A stretch of 27,710 bases of DNA from an uncultured Treponema sp. (GTDB lineage: Bacteria; Spirochaetota; Spirochaetia; Treponematales; Treponemataceae). Positions 1 to 7,013 of the stretch are shown one piece after another (position 1 is the stretch's first letter; each line of letters starts with the position of its first letter). The position numbers were made by a program, and so were the translations under genes. The notes under the pieces are model-generated. The model was not told the origin of the DNA. It made no database searches and saw nothing but the letters and a program-made list of their open reading frames with translations. The DNA lies in contig CAJPOF010000026.1 of the NCBI GenBank assembly GCA_905372235.1, forward strand, positions 1-27,710, written 5' to 3'.

Positions 1-16
1 CTTTATACATTTTCCA

Positions 17-736
17 GTGCTTTACATTTTTTGCATTTTGGAAGGCAGCGCTTTAGTTAATGATGAGTCAGGTACAGACAACGAGGTCTATTTGGAAAGC
101 GACAAAACCGTTACCGTAATCGACACATTAACAAATGAACCCGCCGCAAAAATAAGAGTTGCCGACTACCAAAAAAACAGAGTTCTTGCCGTGGGTGAGC
201 GTGCAAAGAAGGAAAACTTTAAGCTCGCTCCGGACGGCGGCAAAAACTGGCGGTATAAAAAGGTCGGCGATGAAATAAAGTTTGTAACGGGCAAACTGAC
301 GTATACGATTGAAAAGATTATCAGTGTAGAAGAGCATGATGGTGGTACTTGGGCAGAGTATTACTGGACAATGAAAGTTGATGGTAAAACTTTATCCAAA
401 AAGAGACCCCCCAATTCATGGAAACCGGAAACACCGTCGGACAAAAAGAAACCAAGGCCGGAGTATCAAATAAACGAAAGCAAAACAGTTCTTTTCAATT
501 ACACTGATAAGAAGACAGTAGGAGCTTATTTTTCGATAAAAGAAGAGGATCACGGTACTGGCGGCGACGACACTGTTGCAGACGTAACTAAAAATATTAA
601 GTATGAGAACGATCAGTTGAAATTTGAAGGACAAACAATATCGTTTGGTCAAGAAAAAAGCTTTCGGCTTGAATTTCACGGCTCAGGTGAGGGCGATGTA
701 GATGTTGTGTGCCGCATAAAATGGGAAGATGAGTAA
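17..736 (+). CDS. Unrecognised protein, probably 5'-partial
   Basis: I do not recognise this 239-residue product. The GTG at 17 is only the first possible start inside the window: the frame is open to the left edge, and no ribosome binding site is visible, so the true start may lie upstream. The first dozen residues are hydrophobic (LYIFCILEG) and could be the end of a signal or lipoprotein peptide. The rest is hydrophilic, rich in Lys, Glu and Asp, with alternating hydrophobic residues that suggest beta structure, and a proline-rich basic linker near residues 130-148. It ends in a TAA, with an outer-membrane barrel gene starting about 50 bases later on the same strand. An exported spirochete-specific protein is possible, but no domain supports a function. 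Confidence 0.55.
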   Translation: MLYIFCILEGSALVNDESGTDNEVYLESDKTVTVIDTLTNEPAAKIRVADYQKNRVLAVGERAKKENFKLAPDGGKNWRYKKVGDEIKFVTGKLTYTIEKIISVEEHDGGTWAEYYWTMKVDGKTLSKKRPPNSWKPETPSDKKKPRPEYQINESKTVLFNYTDKKTVGAYFSIKEEDHGTGGDDTVADVTKNIKYENDQLKFEGQTISFGQEKSFRLEFHGSGEGDVDVVCRIKWEDE

Positions 737-787
737 ATCGTAATTAGTACAAATTCTTTTTCGGAATTGTTAATGGAGAATTGATGT

Positions 788-1240
788 ATGAAAAATCGTA
801 TAAAAACAGCGCTCTGTGTGCCGGTGTTTTTGGGGATGATGGCGGCTTCCGTTCTTTTTGCCCAAGAGGTGAAAGAGGACGCTAAAGGACAAAAAGACGC
901 TCTTCATTGGTCGCTGGGGCTTTCTTCCGAAGGAAATATGAACGTTCCTAAAGGCTATGCCTTGGGTTCAGGGCTTTACGGGCTTATCGTATTTCCTGAG
1001 TGGGTGAAGACCGGAAGGTTTTCAGCCGGTGTAAAACTCCTTTATTCGACGGAGTTTAAAAGATACGGGCTTTTCGACACCGCCCTTTTGTTCCGCTGGA
1101 ACTTCTATGATTTTTCAAAACTTAAAAAACCGGACTCAGGCTTTTTTGTACAGGCGGAAGGAGGCGTTTCCCTCGGCTGGAACGGGAAAACTTCAAACCC
1201 CATGGTAATCAGCTTACCACCCTTAATCTACAAGGCTTAA
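788..1240 (+). pseudogene. Outer-membrane beta-barrel protein, truncated
   Basis: A good signal peptide opens the protein (MKNRIK, then a hydrophobic stretch ending VLFAQE, likely cleaved after FA). It is followed by alternating aromatic and glycine-rich strands (LGSGLYGLIVFPEW, GVKLLYSTEF, TALLFRWNFYDF, FFVQAEGGVSLGWNG) typical of small spirochete outer-membrane barrels. A GGAG lies 10 bases before the ATG. The barrel pattern stops near residue 138, and the last dozen residues (MVISLPPLIYKA) are an out-of-frame reading of leucine-rich-repeat DNA. The gene therefore appears to have lost its 3' part by recombination at about 1200. A barrel normally ends in a closing strand with a terminal aromatic residue, which is missing here. 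The short ORF could still be translated. Family membership is inferred from pattern only. Confidence 0.6.
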
Positions 1241-1572
1241 GAGATTTGCAGAAGTTGAGCTGCTGGAACAATCAGTTAACATTTCTTGACGTACAAGGCT
1301 TAAGCAAGTTGCGAGAACTAGTCTGCTTGGGAAATCAACTTAATGCCCAAGCGTTTACACAAATCTTTAATGATTTACCGAAACTTGATGCAGGCTACAC
1401 AGGATACTGCTCTCTTTATACCGAAAAAACAGGTGTTACCGAGGGTAACTGTAAGGACTTTACTTCATCGTCTGCCTCTCAGAAACTCAAAGATGCCTTC
1501 CAAAATGCAAAAAATGTAAAGCACTGGAAAATGTATAAAGTGAATACGAATGGGGATGACGTGGAAATTTAA
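1204..1572 (+). pseudogene. C-terminal remnant of a leucine-rich-repeat protein
   Basis: Read in the frame that ends at TAA 1570-1572, the DNA encodes two 21-residue leucine-rich repeats (NQLTTLNLQGLRDLQKLSCW and NQLTFLDVQGLSKLRELVCL) and the start of a third, then a cap-like tail with two cysteines and a Lys-rich end. This resembles the TpLRR/BspA-type repeats that spirochetes carry in several surface or secreted proteins. The repeats begin abruptly near 1204 inside the barrel ORF and in a different frame. No signal peptide, start with binding site or N-terminal region is present; a TTG at 1246 could start 108 residues but lacks a ribosome binding site. It is best seen as a fragment left by recombination, or a silent donor cassette. 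Confidence 0.6.
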
Positions 1573-1985
1573 GGGAATTGTATGAAAATCGGATGTCCTG
1601 TTCCGTTTTCAACATATGTGCGGCTTTTCCGGCAGCCGTGTGCGTAATGGGGCGCAGTACCCCAGCGTAATGGGGAGTAGTACCCCAGCGTAATGGGGAG
1701 TAGCACCCCAGCGTAATGGGGGGCAGTACGATACGGTAATATCGGGGTGTGCGACAAGATAATGGCAGAACGGCTGTGTCTGCATAGGGATGGGTGGTAA
1801 TTGATACGGTGCAAACCGCTTAATGTTACAACATAAGTGTATGCAGTCTACATACAGCGGTACGGCAGGACTTCCCGACGGAAAAGTGATTTTATTGGCG
1901 AGCGGATGTCCGCTTTTTCAAAATCGATAATTACCGCTTCCCGATTGAAGGCAACTGAGAGTATAATAAAGGACCAGGAGGAAGC
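1573..1985. other. Gene-free spacer with repeats, 413 bases
   Basis: I find no convincing gene here. The short ORFs on either strand lack binding sites, and the minus-strand one is simply a translation of the 23-bp repeat. The spacer contains that tandem repeat (1642-1733). Towards its right end it has a perfect TATAAT at 1962-1967 without a clear -35 box, then AGGAG at 1976-1980 ahead of the first Rpn gene. Confidence 0.6.
1642..1733. repeat. 23-bp tandem repeat, four units
   Basis: Units begin at 1642, 1665, 1688 and 1711. The first three are nearly identical; the fourth keeps its first half and diverges at the end. Each unit starts GCGTAATGGGG and ends TACCCCA, so TGGGG and CCCCA can pair as a five-base stem across a seven-base loop. 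There are no unique spacers between units. Such arrays can vary in copy number by slippage. Confidence 0.85.
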
Positions 1986-2864
1986 ATGCCAAGACACAAC
2001 CGCCGTTACAAAGATTCGGTTTTCGTCGACCTTTTCAGCGAAGACGAAAAGGCGAAAGAAAACTTTTTATCGCTGTATAACGCCCTGCACGGCACCCACC
2101 TCGATTCTTCCACGGAACTGAAGCCGCTCAAACTTGAGAGGGCGATGTATACAAAACTTTCCAACGATGTTTCCTGCTTGATTGACAACAAGATAATCGT
2201 GCTTGCCGAGCATCAATCCACAATCAACGAAAATATGCCCTTGAGGTGCTTGCAGTACGTGGCCCGTCTATACGAGCAGATTCAAGACCCCAAGGCAAAA
2301 TATTACCGGACCTTGCAAAAGATTCCCACGCCGGAATTCTACGTCTTTTACAACGGGATGGCGGAATATCCCACGCACAAAACGCTGAGGCTTTCCGAGG
2401 CATACATCGTACAGCCTGAAGACGTTCCGCTGGAACTCAAAGTGGAAGTGCTGAACATAAACACGGACAAGGCGAACAAAATCCTTGCGGCGTGCAAACC
2501 GCTTGAGGAATACAGCCTCTTCGTTGAATCTGTTAGATGCCACACTGCGGTCGACAAAGAGAAAGGCTTTGAGGCAGCGATAAAAGAATGTATTCAAAAC
2601 GATATATTGAAAGAATACTTACAGAGAAAATCACGGGAGGTGATGAATATGCTAGTAGCGGAATATGACTATGACACGGACATAGCGGTTCGGTGTGAAG
2701 AAGCAGGACGAATAGCCTTTGCGGAAGGTATTGAACGAGGTTTTTTCGACGGCTCATACCAAAAAGCACTTCAAACGGCAAAGTTAATGAAACAAGCTAA
2801 TTGCGAACCGTCTTTTATTCAGCAGATGACAGGTCTCTCAGTTGAAGAAATTGAAAAACTGTAG
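1986..2864 (+). CDS. Rpn-family PD-(D/E)XK nuclease, copy 1
   Basis: This 292-residue protein belongs to the Rpn (recombination-promoting nuclease / putative transposase) family, soluble DNA endonucleases related to E. coli RpnA that promote RecA-independent recombination in that host. The catalytic signature is visible: NDVSCLIDNKIIVLAEHQST gives Asp61, Glu75 and Gln77 of the PD-(D/E)XK fold. The conserved NMPLRCLQYVARLYE helix follows, then a FYVFYNG strand. The C-terminal third is helical, ending in a small three-helix module (FIQQMTGLSVEEIEKL). The ATG is preceded by AGGAG with good spacing. A consensus TATAAT lies at 1962-1967. The next gene is a paralog of the same length in the same orientation. 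Cleavage activity in this organism is inferred from the family. Confidence 0.88.
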   Translation: MPRHNRRYKDSVFVDLFSEDEKAKENFLSLYNALHGTHLDSSTELKPLKLERAMYTKLSNDVSCLIDNKIIVLAEHQSTINENMPLRCLQYVARLYEQIQDPKAKYYRTLQKIPTPEFYVFYNGMAEYPTHKTLRLSEAYIVQPEDVPLELKVEVLNINTDKANKILAACKPLEEYSLFVESVRCHTAVDKEKGFEAAIKECIQNDILKEYLQRKSREVMNMLVAEYDYDTDIAVRCEEAGRIAFAEGIERGFFDGSYQKALQTAKLMKQANCEPSFIQQMTGLSVEEIEKL

Positions 2865-2867
2865 TTT

Positions 2868-2903
2868 GTTTTATTCCCCGCCATCCGTGTCGGGGAATAA
2901 AAC
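2868..2903. terminator. Perfect 13-bp hairpin after Rpn copy 1
   Basis: GTTTTATTCCCCG (2868-2880) pairs exactly with CGGGGAATAAAAC (2891-2903) around a 10-base loop, four bases after the stop codon. The A/T tails on the stem give a short U run inside the right arm, so it could act as an intrinsic terminator in both directions, though no long T tract follows. An RNA-end stabiliser is an alternative role. Confidence 0.65.
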
Positions 2904-2992
2904 TAGAGTTTTGTCAAGCTTACGCCTGTCAAAACATCGCATGCGTGGAAGCACCGTCATCTGTGGCGGACTATAAAAGTAGGGGGATAGTT

Positions 2993-3871
2993 ATGAGCAC
3001 TTCAAACAGAAAATACAAGGACTCGGTTTTCGTAGATTTATTCAGCGAAGATGAAAAAGCGAAAGAGAATTTTCTATCGCTCTACAACGCCTTGCACGGC
3101 ACTACACTTACAGCTATAGAGCATTTGAAAAATATCCGCCTTGATCAAGTCTTGTACATGGCATTCTATAACGATGTATCCTATCTTGTGGATAACAAAA
3201 TAATAGTCCTTGCAGAGCATCAATCCACGATAAATCCCAATATGCCTTTGCGCTGCCTTGAATACATAAGCCGCCTGTATGAACTCCTGTTTGAATCAAA
3301 AGAAAAATACAGCCGTAAGCTCTTAAAAATTCCTACTCCTGAGTTCTACGTATTTTACAATGGGGAAGAAACATTCCCCTGCGATAAGACATTAAAACTC
3401 TCGGAGGCTTTCATAGAAAATGCGGCGGAAATTAATCTTGAGCTGACCGTTAAAGTAATAAACATAAACCGCCAAAACCGTCATCCGATATTGGAAAACT
3501 GTAAAACAATGCAGGAATACAGTATATTTGTGGAAACGGTGCGGAAATGGAAAGAAATAGATTCCCAAAACGGTTTTGAAAAAGCCGTTGAGGAATGTAT
3601 AGAGAACAATATTTTGCGTGAATATCTAAAACGCAAGACCAAGGAGGTCGTTAATATGCTGCTGGCAGAATATGATTATGAAACCGATATAGCCGTACAA
3701 CGTGCCGAAGAACGGGAAATCGCCTTCGCAGAAGGTATCGAACAAGGTTTTTATGACGGTTCGCGCCAAAAAGCGCTTCAAACGGCAAAAAACTTACTCG
3801 GTTTAGGAGTATCAGTTGAAAATATCGTGCAAGCGACCGGGCTTACTAAAAAAGAAGTTGAAGGTTTGTAA
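2993..3871 (+). CDS. Rpn-family PD-(D/E)XK nuclease, copy 2
   Basis: This is a 292-residue paralog of the preceding gene, collinear along its whole length, with the same catalytic residues (Asp61, Glu75, Gln77 in NDVSYLVDNKIIVLAEHQST) and the same NMPLRCLEYISRLYE and FYVFYNGEE segments. The frame is open to a GTG at 2945, but the ATG at 2993 is chosen because AGGGGG lies just before it and the protein then begins in register with copy 1. Many differences between the copies in the best-matching stretch fall at third codon positions (for example 2010-2095 against 3017-3102), which suggests an older duplication with both proteins kept under selection. The C-terminal tail (VENIVQATGLTKKEVEGL) resembles the helical tail seen in this family. 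No inverted repeats or target duplications typical of an insertion sequence are seen. Confidence 0.88.
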   Translation: MSTSNRKYKDSVFVDLFSEDEKAKENFLSLYNALHGTTLTAIEHLKNIRLDQVLYMAFYNDVSYLVDNKIIVLAEHQSTINPNMPLRCLEYISRLYELLFESKEKYSRKLLKIPTPEFYVFYNGEETFPCDKTLKLSEAFIENAAEINLELTVKVININRQNRHPILENCKTMQEYSIFVETVRKWKEIDSQNGFEKAVEECIENNILREYLKRKTKEVVNMLLAEYDYETDIAVQRAEEREIAFAEGIEQGFYDGSRQKALQTAKNLLGLGVSVENIVQATGLTKKEVEGL

Positions 3872-3955
3872 TTTGCGCGACAAAAACAACCGCCGTCCAT
3901 CTGCCATGAACGAGGATTCTTCCCTTCCAAAAAATAATTAATTTCAGGAGTTACT

Positions 3956-6082
3956 GTGAAAAAAACTTTTTCAATTAGGGCTAAACTGCTTCTTGCTATC
4001 GATTCGGTCTTGCTTGCCGTTATCATCCTTATTTGCACCGTTATAGGTAATAGACTTTACACAAAGAGTTACCTTCAGTTCGATAAACTGACTTCTCAGC
4101 ATATTTCGGCAATAGAAACCGCTATTGATATTTTTATGAAGAATGCGGAAATGTCCGTTGAAATGCTTTCTGAAAATCCTTCGCTTAAAAATGCGGATCG
4201 CACAATTTATAATTATACGGAAGAAGCGAAATCTTTTGCCGTAAACACTCACAACGGAAAATCGGAACGGGAAATTCTTTCATTGTTTGATTCCATGACG
4301 AAAACACATCCCGAATTTCAAGTTATTTATATGGGCATGAAGTGGGGAAGTCATGTTTCTACGAACAGGAATGTAAGTTCCGGATATGATCCGCGAACAC
4401 GTCCGTGGTATAAGGCTGCGGAAGCCTCTGGCGGAAAAACCGTTATAACGGATGCTTACGTTTCCATTAACGGAAAACCTACAATCACTTTTGCGCGTAC
4501 TGTTCATTCCGACGACGGTGAAATTATCGGCTGCGTAGGAATTGATGTGAGTCTTGAAGATTTAACTTCAATCATAAGGGAAATACGTATCGGAGAAAGC
4601 GGATATTGTATGCTCTTCCAGAATAACGGACTTATTCTTGCAGAACCCAAGCACACCGAATTCAATTTTAAGAATCTTAAAGATACCGGGATTCCCGCAT
4701 TTTCCGTAATCGAAAAATTGGAAAAAGGTTCTGCGCTTGTCGATTTGGACGGCGGAAAATGCAAGGCTTACGGTTTTCCTCTCGATTCTTATAGCTGGAA
4801 ACTTTGTATAATCGTAAAGCAGAACGAAATTTTGTCTTTGTTTTATTCGATGCTGAAAAATATGATTTTTATTTCAGTCATTCTGTTTGTTTTCTGTTTT
4901 GTCATCGCTTACATAATTTCCCGCCGTCTAAAATCTTATCTTAAAAAAGTTGACGGTATTTTTTCAAGAATCGCTTCGGGAGACTTGACCGGCAGTCTTG
5001 AAGTCAAAAGAAATGATGAAATCGGATTGCTGATTCAAAATCTCAATACGGCTATAGAGCAGAGCCGTTCGATGATAAGTATGCTGAAAAACGAGGCGGA
5101 AAAAATGGAAGCCGTCAGCTCCGATTTATCCGGCAATATGGAAGCGACTTCGGCGACCGTTAGGCAGATTAGCGGAAATGTCTCGTCGGTAAAAGAAAAA
5201 GCCGTTTCGCAGGCTGCAGGCGTTACCGAAACTCCTGCGACCGTAGAACAGATTAACGGAAGACTTACGCATCTGTTTTCCGATATTGAAACTCAATCCG
5301 AGCATATAGAATCTTCCGTAAATGCCATTACGAAGATTGTAGACGATACCGCAGAGATTACTCGGACTTTGGAAGAAAGTAACGAGCTTATAAAAAACGT
5401 ATATGATCAGACAAAAGTTGGAAAAGACGGCGCAAAGGCAGCCAATGAAGTTGTCGCCCGGATTTCGGAAAAATCCGTTTCGCTTTTTGAAGCAAGCCAG
5501 ATTATTCAGAATATTGCAGGGCAAACAAATCTTCTTGCGATGAATGCGGCTATCGAAGCCGCTCATGCCGGTGAAAGCGGAAAAGGTTTTGCCGTCGTCG
5601 CATCGGAAATCAGAAAACTTGCGGAGGAATCCAATGCACAAGGGAAGCGAATAGGAGCTGTAATAAAAGAGACGGCTGAGATTATCTCTAATCTAACCGA
5701 GATGGGATTGAAAGCCGAGCAATCTTTTATTGGTGTATACGATTCCGTCAGTAAAATATCGGAAAAAGAGGATTCCATCGTTCAAGCGATGCAAGGGCAG
5801 GATAGAAACGGAAGATATGTAATAGATTCAATCAAAAAGATAAATGAAATTACGGGCGAGGTAAAAGCCGGCGCATCCGAAATGCTTGCAGGCGGAAAGC
5901 AAATTGCCGTTGAAATGCAGAGACTTTCGGAAATAACGAGAAATACTACCGGCAGCATGAACGAAATCGCTGCCGGCGCGGAACAAATAACTTGCGCGGT
6001 GGAAGAAGTAAATGAAATCACCCGAAAGAATAAGACGAGTATAGAAAATCTTGCAAATGAAGTACGCAAGTTTAAGGTATGA
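3956..6082 (+). CDS. Methyl-accepting chemotaxis protein, dCache type
   Basis: This is a 708-residue transmembrane chemoreceptor. A first membrane helix lies near residues 11-31. A periplasmic double-Cache domain fills about 35-295 (YDPRTRPWYKAA at 144-155 and GCVGIDVSLEDL at 192-203 are typical Cache signatures). A second membrane helix lies at about 302-322, with a HAMP domain to about 372. The cytoplasmic coiled-coil signalling domain has its hairpin tip around 515-560 (NIAGQTNLLAMNAAIEAA, then GKGFAVVASEIRKLAEES). It should bind a small ligand outside the inner membrane and control CheA through CheW. The start is a GTG with CAGGAG upstream; the frame begins KKTFSIRAKLLLA, as expected just before a membrane helix. 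No CheW, CheB or CheR gene is adjacent. The ligand cannot be told from the sequence. Confidence 0.95.
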   Translation: MKKTFSIRAKLLLAIDSVLLAVIILICTVIGNRLYTKSYLQFDKLTSQHISAIETAIDIFMKNAEMSVEMLSENPSLKNADRTIYNYTEEAKSFAVNTHNGKSEREILSLFDSMTKTHPEFQVIYMGMKWGSHVSTNRNVSSGYDPRTRPWYKAAEASGGKTVITDAYVSINGKPTITFARTVHSDDGEIIGCVGIDVSLEDLTSIIREIRIGESGYCMLFQNNGLILAEPKHTEFNFKNLKDTGIPAFSVIEKLEKGSALVDLDGGKCKAYGFPLDSYSWKLCIIVKQNEILSLFYSMLKNMIFISVILFVFCFVIAYIISRRLKSYLKKVDGIFSRIASGDLTGSLEVKRNDEIGLLIQNLNTAIEQSRSMISMLKNEAEKMEAVSSDLSGNMEATSATVRQISGNVSSVKEKAVSQAAGVTETPATVEQINGRLTHLFSDIETQSEHIESSVNAITKIVDDTAEITRTLEESNELIKNVYDQTKVGKDGAKAANEVVARISEKSVSLFEASQIIQNIAGQTNLLAMNAAIEAAHAGESGKGFAVVASEIRKLAEESNAQGKRIGAVIKETAEIISNLTEMGLKAEQSFIGVYDSVSKISEKEDSIVQAMQGQDRNGRYVIDSIKKINEITGEVKAGASEMLAGGKQIAVEMQRLSEITRNTTGSMNEIAAGAEQITCAVEEVNEITRKNKTSIENLANEVRKFKV

Positions 6083-6138
6083 GTTTTATGCACGGACTTA
6101 AATAAATTTTCCGTATAATTTTTATGCATTTTACTATG

Positions 6139-6167
6139 TTTTCAAAAGTCTTGCTTGTTGGTAAAAT
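6139..6167 (+). promoter_or_regulatory. Possible promoter for a leaderless TPR transcript
   Basis: TTTTCA (6139-6144) and TAAAAT (6162-6167) are separated by 17 bases, and the expected start point, seven bases after the -10 box, is the A of the ATG at 6174. No ribosome binding site precedes that ATG. The -35 box is weak, and a better -10 (TATAAT, 6114-6119) lies further upstream without a -35, so this is tentative. Confidence 0.3.
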
Positions 6168-6173
6168 TGGCAC

Positions 6174-6953
6174 ATGAGTAAGAGAGTTATTTTTATAATT
6201 GCTTTTCAAGCGCTTTGGTTTTCGGGGCTTAGCGGCTTTTCGGAAACCGAAGGAGAACGGCTTTTCAAGTCCAACAGGTCCAGGGAGGCAATCGTTTCCC
6301 TCGAAAAAGAAATCCTTGAAGGAAACATCACCAGAGACACATACAACTTTCTTGGGCTTTCCTACTATCAGAACGGGGATTATGAAAAGGCTTTCGATGC
6401 GTTCGAAAGGGGAATGCAGGATTCGTCTTCAAACAAGAAAATAATCTGCTTCAATGAAGGGAACGTCGCCTACGCAAAGGGCGACTATTCCAAGGCGGAA
6501 AGTTGCTTTTCTTTGGCGTTGGCGGTCTCGCCCGATTTTTATCCGGCTCTTTTGAACAGGGCGAACACTTATCTTTCCGAACGGGAATACAACAAAGCTT
6601 TGTCGGACTACAAGGATTATTTGCGTTCCGTTCCGGGCGACAGCCAGTCGGGCAAAATCCGAAAACTCATCTCGTATCTTGAAGAGCAGCTTGTTTTCAT
6701 GGCGCAGGAAGAAAAGCGTCAGGCTGAGGAAAACGCAAGGCTTATGGAAGAAAACGCCCGAATACAGGCGGAACTTGCAAAAAAACGTGCCGCCGAGGAA
6801 GAGGCAAGAAAAGCTGAAATGGCGCGCGAGGCTGAAAGGCGGCGGAAACTTCTTGAGGATGTCGCGAATTCTTTGCAGCAGACAGATTCTATGAACATGA
6901 CGGCAGGGGCTGAAGACGTTATAGAATACGATTATGAATCGGAACTGGATTAA
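6174..6953 (+). CDS. Exported TPR and coiled-coil protein
   Basis: The 259-residue product starts with a signal peptide (MSKRVIFIIAFQALWFSGLSG, probable cleavage near FS). Three to four tetratricopeptide repeats follow, at about residues 25-155 (YNFLGLSYYQNGDYEKAFDA, NEGNVAYAKGDYSKAESCFS, LLNRANTYLSEREYNKALSD). A highly charged Glu/Ala/Arg helix at about 165-230 should form a coiled coil, and the tail is acidic. TPRs are protein-protein scaffolds, so a periplasmic assembly or adaptor role is likely. It sits 60 bases ahead of a larger TPR/coiled-coil protein with the same architecture in a different order, and the two are probably cotranscribed. The start lacks a Shine-Dalgarno sequence. The precise partner is unknown. 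Confidence 0.85.
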   Translation: MSKRVIFIIAFQALWFSGLSGFSETEGERLFKSNRSREAIVSLEKEILEGNITRDTYNFLGLSYYQNGDYEKAFDAFERGMQDSSSNKKIICFNEGNVAYAKGDYSKAESCFSLALAVSPDFYPALLNRANTYLSEREYNKALSDYKDYLRSVPGDSQSGKIRKLISYLEEQLVFMAQEEKRQAEENARLMEENARIQAELAKKRAAEEEARKAEMAREAERRRKLLEDVANSLQQTDSMNMTAGAEDVIEYDYESELD

Positions 6954-7013
6954 AAATCCGTTCATTCGAAGAAAATAATAATTTTTACAACGGTTTTGTT
7001 TTGGGAGAAAAAA

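Noticed and set aside
1642..1733. CRISPR array
   Set aside because: Units follow each other directly with no unique spacers, and no cas gene is present.
1569..1814. Minus-strand 81-residue protein
   Set aside because: It is a translation of the 23-bp repeat, with no binding site and low complexity.
1837..2121. Plus-strand 94-residue protein overlapping the first Rpn gene
   Set aside because: It overlaps the well-supported Rpn gene in another frame and resembles no protein.
1986..3871. Insertion sequence with two transposase genes
   Set aside because: Although the family is sometimes labelled transposase, no terminal inverted repeats or target duplications are visible.
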